A stretch of DNA of 5,653 nt from Hellea sp. (GTDB taxonomy: Bacteria > Pseudomonadota > Alphaproteobacteria > Caulobacterales > Maricaulaceae), in assembly GCA_020628635.1 (NCBI GenBank), contig JAHDEU010000162.1, positions 1 through 5,653 on the forward strand, read 5' to 3'. Below are positions 1 through 4,996 of this stretch, one piece after another (positions within the stretch are counted from its first letter, which is position 1; every line of letters begins with the position of its first letter). The notes under the pieces were generated by a model. That model did no database searches. It had not been told where the DNA came from and saw only the letters and a list, made by a program, of their open reading frames with translations. Position numbers and translations under genes: made by a program.

Positions 1-527
1 GCACGGTGAGCCAGGCTGATGGCTCCTGCATGCAGCGCGAAGTGCGCTACGCACCGGCTCCAGCTCCGGTCTATACGCCAACCCCGGCTCCGACCTATTC
101 GCCCGCGCCAGCGCCCATGCGCGAGGCAGCGCCCTGCCCGGCCGGCACTACCATGCAATCCGACGGAACCTGTATGCAGTCCGGCGCCCGCTACATGCCG
201 CCCACGCCGAGCTATCAGCTGCCGGACACGATCAGCATGCCGCAGGCCGAATACTGCTATCCCGACAGCGACAAGCGCTATGATGCCATGGGCCGCGAAA
301 TCGCGGGCAGCGCAAGCCTGGCGGGCGGCGTGTCCGGGCAAGCGGTGCATGCGGATGGCGATCACCACCACGGCAAGCGTCATGCGGTCGGACACCGTCA
401 CGCGGAACACCACGACAATCACAGCCATGGCAACCATCCGCACTCCAGCCATCATATCATGCAGAGCGGCAAGGCCCACGGCCACGACATGCATCACGGT
501 GCGCAAGCAGGACATTGCGCGGATTAG
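1..527 (+). CDS. Pro/Cys repeat protein with His-rich C-terminal tail (5' end missing)
   Basis: I do not recognise a named family. The frame is open from the left edge to TAG at 525-527. A GTG at position 6 could pass for a start, but it lies inside a repeat: the residues encoded from nt 3 (T-V-S-Q-A-D-G-S-C-M-Q) match a second copy from nt 147 (T-T-M-Q-S-D-G-T-C-M-Q), so the true start is upstream and outside the window. Visible order: repeat copy 1, a linker rich in Ala-Pro, a Cys-Pro-Ala-Gly-Thr lead-in to repeat copy 2, a short ordered stretch with Cys and Tyr (nt about 255-300), then a tail in which 20 of the last 59 residues are His, many as HH, HHH or HxH. Such tails usually bind divalent metals (Ni, Zn, Cu, Co). 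A signal peptide cannot be judged. The low-complexity Pro-rich and His-rich make-up suggests an envelope or periplasmic protein; this is inference. A GC-rich hairpin follows 58 bp after the stop. Confidence 0.72.
   Translation, partial: TVSQADGSCMQREVRYAPAPAPVYTPTPAPTYSPAPAPMREAAPCPAGTTMQSDGTCMQSGARYMPPTPSYQLPDTISMPQAEYCYPDSDKRYDAMGREIAGSASLAGGVSGQAVHADGDHHHGKRHAVGHRHAEHHDNHSHGNHPHSSHHIMQSGKAHGHDMHHGAQAGHCAD
3..194 (+). repeat. Two copies of a Cys-containing 16-residue motif
   Basis: Copy 1 covers nt 3-50 and copy 2 covers nt 147-194, 144 bp apart and in the same frame. Over 16 residues they share nine: T, Q, D, G, C, M, Q, R, Y, in a T-x-x-Q-x-D-G-[ST]-C-M-Q-x-x-x-R-Y pattern. Copy 2 is preceded by Cys-Pro-Ala-Gly. 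The corresponding lead-in of copy 1 would lie left of the window, so further copies may exist upstream. The spacer is Ala-Pro-rich. Confidence 0.65.
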
Positions 528-585
528 GGAGCGCACCGACCAGCCCATGAACAACGAATAGGCGGTCCCACATCCGCCTTGGCCA

Positions 586-615
586 GAGCCGTCCGGGAGC
601 GATCCCGGGCGGCTC
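586..615 (+). terminator. GC-rich hairpin with GCGA tetraloop after the His-rich gene
   Basis: The arms are 13 nt (586-598 and 603-615) and pair throughout, with one G-U wobble, closed by a GCGA loop of the stable GNRA class. Only scattered T residues follow (attcatgttc), so this is not a textbook U-tract terminator. It sits 58 bp after the stop of the upstream gene and well before the next promoter region, which fits transcript termination or 3'-end protection. A weaker 5-bp stem (561-565 with 574-578) lies just upstream. Confidence 0.6.
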
Positions 616-662
616 ATTCATGTTCGCAAGACCGACGAAGATGCGCGCACATCGCTGCGCTT

Positions 663-691
663 TTGCAACCTTCCCCAACTTCTGGCATAGT
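663..691 (+). promoter_or_regulatory. Possible sigma-70-type promoter for the glycine-zipper gene
   Basis: TTGCAA (663-668) and CATAGT (686-691) are spaced 17 bp apart and each matches 4 of 6 consensus positions. The stretch is locally AT-richer than the rest of the window and lies about 60 bp before the start codon at 751. This is a pattern match only; alphaproteobacterial promoters are often weak against the E. coli consensus. Confidence 0.3.
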
Positions 692-706
692 TAGGGTATC
701 GTTAAC
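691..706 (+). promoter_or_regulatory. CtrA-like binding site, TTAG-N7-TTAAC
   Basis: The sequence TTAGGGTATCGTTAAC matches the CtrA recognition pattern TTAA-N7-TTAAC at 8 of 9 specified positions; only the fourth base differs. I saw no other TTAA in this GC-rich window. It lies 45 bp before the start codon of the exported glycine-zipper protein and directly abuts the candidate -10, so bound CtrA could block or remodel that promoter. CtrA is the master cell-cycle response regulator of many alphaproteobacteria; its action here is inferred. Confidence 0.35.
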
Positions 707-750
707 GCGGAACGTCAGGGACGGGCGTCTGCCAGCCAAGGACCATCTCC

Positions 751-1386
751 ATGATGAAACGCCTCTCCCTCAAGCTCGTCGCGCCCATCGTCGCGACCCT
801 CGCCACGGTAAGCTTCGCCGCCCAGGCCAGCGCGCAGGACTACTACCAGCCCTATTACGGCAACCAGTATCAGAGCAGTTCCAACAACCAGCTCGCGGGC
901 GGCCTCGTCGGCGCGGGCGTGGGCGCGGTGCTGGGTTCGCAACTCGCGGGCAGCGGCGCGCGCACGGAAGGCTCCGTGCTCGGCGCGGTCGTGGGCGGCG
1001 TTGCGGGCGCGGCGCTCGCGGGCGATGGCCGCAGCAATCGCGGCTACTACAACCAGCAATACTACAACCCGAACACCGGCTACTATGTGTCCGGCTATAA
1101 TGGCGGCTACTACAACCAGGGCTACAGCCAGCCCTACTACCGCCAAGGCTATTACAATCAGGGTTACTACAACCAGGGCTATGCGCGGCCATACTACTCG
1201 GGCTATTCCCGGCCCTACTACTCCGGCTATTCGCGGCCCTATTACAGCCGCCCGCGCTCCGGCCTGAGCATTTCGATCAACACCGGAAACGGCTATTACC
1301 GCCGCCCGCGCGGCTATTATTACGACGACTATTACCGCCCGCACCGCACCCGCCGCGTGCGCCGCCGGGGTCACTACCACCACTAG
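751..1386 (+). CDS. Exported glycine-zipper protein with Tyr-rich repeat tail
   Basis: 211 residues. ATG 751 is chosen because AAGGA at 738-742 sits 8 nt upstream; a second ATG follows at once at 754. Residues 1-28 form a clear Sec signal peptide (Lys-Arg, hydrophobic stretch, Ala-Ser-Ala cleavage before Gln29). A short Tyr/Gln-rich segment (29-47) leads to a glycine-zipper region at about 50-91, with Gly at 50, 51, 54, 56, 58, 62 and again 74, 78, 82, 83, 86: two GxxxG-like helices as in glycine-zipper 2TM proteins of the envelope. From 98 on the protein is low complexity: four GYYNQ units, two and a half S-G-Y-S-R-P-Y-Y units, then an Arg/Tyr-rich basic end (RRVRRRG). About 38 of 211 residues are Tyr. 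Family knowledge suggests outer-membrane or periplasmic insertion and oligomerisation; the exact role is unknown. A candidate promoter and CtrA-like site lie upstream, and a hairpin follows. Confidence 0.88.
   Translation: MMKRLSLKLVAPIVATLATVSFAAQASAQDYYQPYYGNQYQSSSNNQLAGGLVGAGVGAVLGSQLAGSGARTEGSVLGAVVGGVAGAALAGDGRSNRGYYNQQYYNPNTGYYVSGYNGGYYNQGYSQPYYRQGYYNQGYYNQGYARPYYSGYSRPYYSGYSRPYYSRPRSGLSISINTGNGYYRRPRGYYYDDYYRPHRTRRVRRRGHYHH
1042..1251 (+). repeat. Tyr-rich coding repeats, including a 24-bp tandem pair
   Basis: GYYNQ-coding 15-mers start at 1042, 1105, 1147 and 1162, the last two in tandem. They are followed by two 24-bp units (1192-1215 and 1216-1239) that differ at only 2 bases and a decayed third unit from 1240. 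Unit lengths are multiples of three, so gain or loss of a unit would keep the frame. Confidence 0.75.
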
Positions 1387-1392
1387 CGAATT

Positions 1393-1420
1393 CGAAGCCC
1401 GGCCCCAGCGCCGGGCTTCG
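1393..1420. terminator. Hairpin shared by two convergent genes
   Basis: A perfect 11-bp stem (1393-1403 with 1410-1420) encloses a 6-nt loop. It starts 6 bp after the stop of the glycine-zipper gene and ends 4 bp before the stop codon of the dihydroorotase gene on the other strand. Neither side has a real T run: tcgttc follows on +, aattcg on -. Its placement makes a bidirectional terminator the natural reading. Confidence 0.7.
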
Positions 1421-1424
1421 TCGT

Positions 1425-2804
1425 TCAACGCCCCGGATAGCACTCCGCAAAGCGGTAGGGCTTGCCGGAGTGGGCGAGCACGATCTCGTCTTCCTGCATG
1501 ACCACGCGGCCGTCGATGATGGTGTGCGTGGCCCAGCCCGTGACTTCCCGCCCGTCATAGGGTGTCCAGCCGGAGCGGTTGGCCTGGTCCGCATCCCGGA
1601 TCACGCGCTTCGCCTTCAGGTCCACGATGGTCATGTCCGCATCATAGCCGACGGCCAGCCGGCCCTTGCCGACCAGGCCCCAGACCCGCTGCACGCCGTG
1701 GCTGGTCATGTCCACGAACCGCTCCAGCGTCAGCGCGCCCTTGTTCACCCAGTCGAGCATGAGCGGCACCATGGTCTGCACGCCCGGCATGCCGGAGGGG
1801 GACGCCGGATAGGGCCGCGATTTCTCCTCCAGCGTGTGCGGTGCGTGGTCAGTGCCCAGCACGTCGAACACGCCCTGGCGCACGCCTTCCCATAGCCCTT
1901 GCGCGTTCTCGTAGTCGCGGATCGGCGGGTTCTGCTGCACGCGGCCCTCCAGCCGCTCATAGGCTTCGGGGCCGTAGATTGAGAGATGGTTGGGCAGGAT
2001 TTCGCAGGTCACGAGGTCCTTGTTGGCGGCGAGGATCGGCACTTCCTCGGCCGTCGAGATGTGCAGCACATGGATGCGCTTGCGGGCTTCGCGCGCCATG
2101 CGGATCAGGCGCTTTGTGCTGATCACCGCACTCTGCACATCGCGCACATCGGTGTGGCTGGTCCAGTCGCCCTCGCGCGCGAGATGGCGGCGCGACGCCA
2201 TGCGGTCCTCGTCCTCGGAGTGGAAGCTCGCCCGGCGGTTGATCGAATTCAGCACGCGCCGCAGCCCGTCATCGTCGGCGATCAGGAGGTCGCCCGTCGA
2301 GGCGCCCATAAACACCTTCACCCCGCAGCAGCCGGGCAGCACTTCCAGTTCGCCCAGATGGTCGGCATTGGCGTGGGTGCCGCCGACATAGAAGGCGTGG
2401 TTGCAGTGCATGCCCGCATGGTCGGGCCCGCGCCCGGCCGCGCGGTCCAGCTTGTCCTGCAGCATGGAGGCGGTCGAGGTCGTCGGGTTGGTATTGGGCA
2501 TTTCGAACACGCCCGTCACCCCGCCCAGAACCGCGCCGCGCGAGCCGGTCTCGAGGTTTTCCTTGTAGGTCGGGCCGGGTTCGCGGAAATGGACCTGGCT
2601 GTCGATCACACCCGGCAGCACATGCAGTCCGGTCGCGTCCACGACTTCGCCCGCGCTGGCTTGGCCCAGATCGCCGATGGCGGCGATGATGCCGTCGCGC
2701 ACGCCGACATCCGCGCGTCCCGTGCCCGACTGGTTCACCACTGTTCCACCCCGGATGATGAGGTCGAAAGTCTGGTTGCGGTCGGTCAGTCGAGATTGTG
2801 TCAT
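1425..2804 (-). CDS. pyrC: Dihydroorotase (amidohydrolase superfamily, class I-like)
   Basis: 459 residues. It interconverts N-carbamoyl-aspartate and dihydroorotate, the third step of de novo pyrimidine synthesis, in the cytoplasm. An N-terminal beta-sandwich part (14-65) leads into the TIM barrel: D68-S-Q70-V-H72-F-R-E-P-G at strand 1, E101-M-P-N-T-N-P107 substrate loop, K163 in G-V-K-V-F-M-G (position of the carboxylated bridging Lys), H195 in F-H-S-E-D, H248 in L-H-I-S-T-A-E, N292-P-P, and D319 in G-T-D-H-A-P-H; the C-terminal part closes the sandwich (G-Y-D-A-D). Length is normal for the COG0044 type. The first His of the usual HxH pair is Gln70; as I recall, other alphaproteobacterial members share this. 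ATG 2804 is preferred: the frame stays open to 2885, but that extension is Arg-rich, unlike the family, and overlaps the divergent gene. No good Shine-Dalgarno is visible. Related hydantoinases or allantoinases are the main alternative. Confidence 0.88.
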   Translation of the reverse strand: MTQSRLTDRNQTFDLIIRGGTVVNQSGTGRADVGVRDGIIAAIGDLGQASAGEVVDATGLHVLPGVIDSQVHFREPGPTYKENLETGSRGAVLGGVTGVFEMPNTNPTTSTASMLQDKLDRAAGRGPDHAGMHCNHAFYVGGTHANADHLGELEVLPGCCGVKVFMGASTGDLLIADDDGLRRVLNSINRRASFHSEDEDRMASRRHLAREGDWTSHTDVRDVQSAVISTKRLIRMAREARKRIHVLHISTAEEVPILAANKDLVTCEILPNHLSIYGPEAYERLEGRVQQNPPIRDYENAQGLWEGVRQGVFDVLGTDHAPHTLEEKSRPYPASPSGMPGVQTMVPLMLDWVNKGALTLERFVDMTSHGVQRVWGLVGKGRLAVGYDADMTIVDLKAKRVIRDADQANRSGWTPYDGREVTGWATHTIIDGRVVMQEDEIVLAHSGKPYRFAECYPGR

Positions 2805-2851
2805 GGGCGCGGGCTTAGGGCGCTTGGCTCGGCGCTTGCAACCCCTGTCGC
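2805..2851. promoter_or_regulatory. 47-bp divergent spacer with phased direct repeat
   Basis: This spacer separates the start codons of the dihydroorotase (-) and the first membrane gene (+), so any promoters must overlap here or lie inside the opposite coding region. It contains the 8-mer GGCGCTTG twice (2819-2826 and 2831-2838), 12 bp apart. I see no convincing -35/-10 pair or Shine-Dalgarno for either gene. Confidence 0.35.
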
Positions 2852-3262
2852 ATGTCTGGACCCCACTACCCGCCCCACGCCGCACCCCTGTCGCCCGAAG
2901 CCGTGGCGCGCGACTATCTCAGCCTCCATGCGTGGCTGTGCGACACGGTGCTGGCGGTAGCGATCACGCTGAGCATGGCGCTGTTCGCGCTGATGGCGCT
3001 GGAGAGCGGGCCGGGCCTCCCGGTGGGACTGTCCGACGCACTCGCCCTGATCGGCGGCTGCCTGGCCGTGGGGGCGTGCGCGCATCGCGGCATGGACATC
3101 GCCGCCTTCCGCGCCGCCCATGACGCCCTGATGGAGCACTATCCCGACGGCTACCGAAAGCGCCTGATGAGCCTGACGCAGCCGCCGCGCAGCCTGTCCG
3201 ATGTCGGCGCGACGCTGCACTGGATCGAAATGGAGCTGGGGCTGCTCTCGCCCCGGCGGTAG
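2852..3262 (+). CDS. Small two-helix membrane protein, paralogue 1 of a pair
   Basis: 136 residues, family not recognised. Residues 1-12 are Pro/His-rich. Then come L-S-P-E (13-16), an amphipathic stretch with L-S-L-x-x-W-L (23-29), a first hydrophobic helix (about 33-50), a short loop, a second (about 62-77), R79-G80, and a cytoplasmic-looking C-terminal part with H90, Y-R-K-R-L (101-105) and V-G-A-T-L (118-122). The same landmarks, in the same order and nearly the same spacing, occur in the protein at 3910-4308: the 30 residues from R79 align without a gap at 12 identities, and the 38 from L13 at about 16. It is the first gene of a probable three-gene operon, 32 bp before the next start, and diverges from the dihydroorotase. 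The ATG has no clear ribosome site; a GTG at codon 18 would cut off the conserved L-S-P-E. Confidence 0.75.
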   Translation: MSGPHYPPHAAPLSPEAVARDYLSLHAWLCDTVLAVAITLSMALFALMALESGPGLPVGLSDALALIGGCLAVGACAHRGMDIAAFRAAHDALMEHYPDGYRKRLMSLTQPPRSLSDVGATLHWIEMELGLLSPRR

Positions 3263-3294
3263 GCAAGTCGCGCATCGCGCGATAGGCTAGGCCC

Positions 3295-3858
3295 ATGCCC
3301 CCTCCTCCCACCTGGACACGCTGGCTCGAAATCCAGGCGCTCTACCCGGTGCGCGTGACGCGTCGCATTTCGCTGGCTAACAGCATGGGGCTGAGCGGGC
3401 GGCTTTCGCCGAGCCGGCTGACGCGGCTGGTCGCGACCAAACCCGCGCAGGCGCTGCTGACGCGGCTCTCCGCAATGGAACCCGACGCCATCAAGTCCCT
3501 GCGCATACACGCCGCGCTGAACGAGGAGCAGGCGCGCGCGGCCTTCCGCACGACCATGGTCGCCAATGTGTCCGCGCCGCTGATCGGGCTGGCGGTCATC
3601 AACCAGTCCTTTCCGGGATGGCTGAGCAATTGGGTGAACCAGCCGGGCGATGCGGGGACCGCCGCGACCAATGCAGTCGCGGTCTTCATCGTCATCGGCA
3701 TTCTTACCATCGCGCTCATCACCTTCTTCGCTCTGTCGGCAGCCAACCACGCGCGTGATCTGCGCCACCTCATCGATATCGGCGCGGCCGCGCGCGGCGT
3801 GTATTTCGGCGCCGAAGACGCAGACGGCACGGTCGAGGTCATCGATCTGGAGCAATAG
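3295..3858 (+). CDS. Predicted membrane protein between two paralogues
   Basis: 187 residues, family not recognised. The N-terminal half (1-85) is soluble and basic, with several Arg/Leu-rich helices (R20-R24, R41-R44, R57). A moderately hydrophobic segment follows at about 88-106, then an N-W-V-N-Q-P-G-D-A-G loop, a strong membrane helix at about 127-150 (Val/Ile/Phe-rich), and a C-terminal part with N-H-A-R-D-L-R-H (151-158) and an acidic end (E-D-A-D-G-T-V-E-V-I-D-L-E). The layout of a soluble domain, then a two-helix hairpin and a short tail recalls its neighbours, but I see no sequence match to them. It is probably co-transcribed with the genes on both sides (gaps 32 and 51 bp). The start is uncertain: ATG 3295 follows only a weak purine stretch, and ATG at codon 31 is an alternative. 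Confidence 0.72.
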   Translation: MPPPPTWTRWLEIQALYPVRVTRRISLANSMGLSGRLSPSRLTRLVATKPAQALLTRLSAMEPDAIKSLRIHAALNEEQARAAFRTTMVANVSAPLIGLAVINQSFPGWLSNWVNQPGDAGTAATNAVAVFIVIGILTIALITFFALSAANHARDLRHLIDIGAAARGVYFGAEDADGTVEVIDLEQ

Positions 3859-3860
3859 AT

Positions 3861-3883
3861 GCGCGCTTTTGCGCAAGGCGCGC
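3861..3883 (+). other. Small GC hairpin in the spacer between membrane genes 2 and 3
   Basis: GCGCGC at 3861-3866 can pair with GCGCGC at 3878-3883 around an 11-nt loop that contains TTTT. It begins 2 bp after the stop of the middle gene. It could modulate read-through to the third gene, but in DNA this rich in GCGC such a stem may be chance. Confidence 0.22.
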
Positions 3884-3909
3884 GGCCCGCTTCGCCCGTA
3901 TGAAGCGGC

Positions 3910-4308
3910 ATGAGCGCGTATTTCCTCACGCCCGAACGTCTGGCCGACCGCTGGCTGTCCTTGCGCTGCTGGCTGCTGCGCACCGTTCTGCCCGCCGCCG
4001 TCGCGCTGCTGGTCGTGCTGGTCATCCTGCGCAGCACGGGCGCGCCGCAGCGGACGCTCGACCACACCGCGACCATGGTCGGCTTTGCCGCGCTCTACTT
4101 CACCCTGTTCCGCGGCGGGCACATCATGATGCTGCGCAGCCTGCATCTGGAGATGATGCGCAAGCATGAGGACGCCTACCGCGCCCGCCTGCGAGAGCTG
4201 TCGTCCGACGCGCTCCGCCGCAGCAATGTGGGCTTCACGCTGGCCCGGATGAAGCGCGACATCGTGCTGGAAGCCCGGCGCAAACCGGACTTGGGTCACA
4301 GAAAGTAG
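3910..4308 (+). CDS. Small two-helix membrane protein, paralogue 2 of a pair
   Basis: 132 residues, family not recognised. It carries the landmarks of the protein at 2852-3262: L-T-P-E (6-9), L-S-L-x-x-W-L (16-22), T-V-L at the start of a first hydrophobic helix (about 26-40), a second helix (about 54-67), R68-G69, H79, Y-R-A-R-L (90-94) and V-G-F-T-L (107-111). Beyond these the two have diverged strongly, so this is an old duplication rather than a recent copy. The C-terminal tail is very basic (R-R-K near 125). It lies 51 bp after the middle gene and ends 15 bp from the stop of the convergent VOC gene, with no hairpin seen between. ATG 3910 is chosen because it reproduces the paralogue's start region; an ATG at 3900 is in another frame. 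Confidence 0.76.
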   Translation: MSAYFLTPERLADRWLSLRCWLLRTVLPAAVALLVVLVILRSTGAPQRTLDHTATMVGFAALYFTLFRGGHIMMLRSLHLEMMRKHEDAYRARLRELSSDALRRSNVGFTLARMKRDIVLEARRKPDLGHRK

Positions 4309-4323
4309 TCGGGGCCACAAGCG

Positions 4324-4821
4324 CTAGTCCATGATCTCGTAGAGCACGATGCGGTGGCCGTCCGGGTCGGTGAAGGCGACTTCGGTGAAGGTGAACTCCG
4401 AGCCGCCCGCGACCTTCGCCTGCGTCATGTCGAGCCCGAGCGCGTGCAGCCGCTCGATCTTGGCGTCGAGCCCCGTCACGCCGATGACGTGACCCGTGCG
4501 AAACGGCGCGCGGCTCACCGCCTGCATGTCCATGCCGGAGACTTCCGTCAGACCAAAGGTCCGCAGCTCTCCCGGCTCGCCCAGATAGGTGTAGCGCATG
4601 GTCGCGCCGGGCGCGATGTTGAAGACCGGATAGCTGTAGCTGTCCGCCCCGCTCGTGCTGATCTGGCCCGCCTCGAACCCGAGAATGTCGCGGTAGATTT
4701 CCAGCGAGCGGTCGAGATCAGAGACCAAGAGGTTGGGCCGCTTGTAGTGCGGGTATTCGATGTCCGGCGTCGCGGCGCAGGCGGAGAGCAGGAGGGCGAG
4801 AGGGAGGAGCAAGCGTGTCAT
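4324..4821 (-). CDS. Lipoprotein with glyoxalase/VOC-superfamily domain
   Basis: 165 residues. A lipoprotein signal runs over 1-15: Arg3, a Leu-rich core, and lipobox L12-S-A-C15. Ala16 after the Cys predicts transport to the outer membrane by the usual Lol rule. The rest is one VOC domain built of two beta-alpha-beta-beta-beta halves. The first begins R-P-N-L-L-V-S-D-L-D-R-S-L-E-I-Y (28-43) and R-D-I-L-G-F; the second begins G-H111-V-I-G-V and ends F-T-D-P-D-G-H-R-I-V-L-Y-E162. In metal-dependent members, one ligand comes from the first strand of each half and one from the last; H111 and E162 fit, but the first-half position carries Asn30. The reaction cannot be assigned: lactoylglutathione lyase-like, dioxygenase-like and pure binding roles all exist in the fold. 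It is convergent with the membrane cluster and divergent from ileS. Confidence 0.85.
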   Translation of the reverse strand: MTRLLLPLALLLSACAATPDIEYPHYKRPNLLVSDLDRSLEIYRDILGFEAGQISTSGADSYSYPVFNIAPGATMRYTYLGEPGELRTFGLTEVSGMDMQAVSRAPFRTGHVIGVTGLDAKIERLHALGLDMTQAKVAGGSEFTFTEVAFTDPDGHRIVLYEIMD

Positions 4822-4985
4822 GCCCCTGCCCTAGCACGCCCGCCCCGCTTGCGCTTGCGCTAGGCCAAGGCTAGGGCGGGCGCATGTTGGACCTTCGAAT
4901 TATCACCGCCATACGCGCCCGCTGACTTTAGCGGCCCGTATCGGCTGTTCGACCCTTTCCGACTCACACACCCAAAGACGCACCC
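4822..4985. promoter_or_regulatory. Divergent spacer between VOC lipoprotein gene and ileS
   Basis: This 164-bp stretch must hold the promoters of both flanking genes. Visible parts are a 9-bp inverted repeat (4837-4882), a 6-bp tandem GCTTGC (4847-4858), an AT-richer patch near 4895-4905, a small stem (4919-4923 with 4930-4934) and a GACTC site at 4961-4965. No -35/-10 pair stands out; TTGGAC (4887-4892) with CATACG (4910-4915) is the best I found and is weak. I see no T-box leader. Confidence 0.5.
4837..4882. repeat. GC-rich 9-bp inverted repeat around a 28-bp loop
   Basis: CGCCCGCCC (4837-4845) is the exact reverse complement of GGGCGGGCG (4874-4882). The enclosed 28 bp contain the tandem GCTTGC units and two CTAG tetranucleotides. 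It starts 16 bp upstream of the VOC start codon, so it would lie in or next to the 5' region of that transcript. Confidence 0.45.
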
Positions 4986-4996
4986 ATGACCGATTC
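4961..4996. promoter_or_regulatory. Pair of GANTC (CcrM) methylation sites at the ileS start
   Basis: GACTC (4961-4965) lies 21 bp before the ileS ATG and GATTC (4992-4996) overlaps codons 3 and 4. Reading the whole window by eye, these are the only GANTC sites I found. CcrM methylates GANTC in many alphaproteobacteria, and promoter sites can couple transcription to replication. Confidence 0.45.

Noticed and set aside
6..527. GTG at position 6 as the start of the first gene
   Set aside because: It falls inside a motif repeated in frame at nt 147-194, and the codon before it also matches the repeat, so the gene continues to the left of the window.
528..750. Small gene in the spacer after the His-rich gene
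   Set aside because: The ATG at 547 gives only four codons, and other frames lack a ribosome site or run as shadows into the next gene. Only the hairpin and the regulatory sites are supported.
1042..1251. CRISPR-like array
   Set aside because: The repeats are short, contiguous and in frame with codon-level variation, with no unique spacers. They are protein repeats.
715..1443. 242-codon minus-strand frame opposite the glycine-zipper gene
   Set aside because: The Val/Ala/Ile-rich translation is the mirror of the Tyr-rich repeats. The plus strand has a signal peptide, a ribosome site and a terminator in the right places.
2805..2885. 27-residue N-terminal extension of the dihydroorotase
   Set aside because: It is Arg/Lys-rich and Cys-containing, unlike the family's N-terminus, and overlaps the divergent membrane gene. 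ATG 2804 gives a normal start.
1986..2960. 324-codon plus-strand frame antisense to the dihydroorotase
   Set aside because: It mirrors a well-supported conserved enzyme, has no recognisable motifs, and runs through the divergent spacer into the next gene.
3151..4320. 389-codon open frame on the minus strand across the membrane cluster
   Set aside because: Its translation is His/Gln/Arg/Gly-rich with no domain. The plus-strand frames show membrane helices and homology between two genes, so this is a GC-driven shadow.
4891..4985. T-box or other leader riboswitch before ileS
   Set aside because: There is no T-box core sequence, no specifier hairpin and no terminator/antiterminator pair. Only a 5-bp stem is visible, and T-box control of ileS is not expected in alphaproteobacteria.
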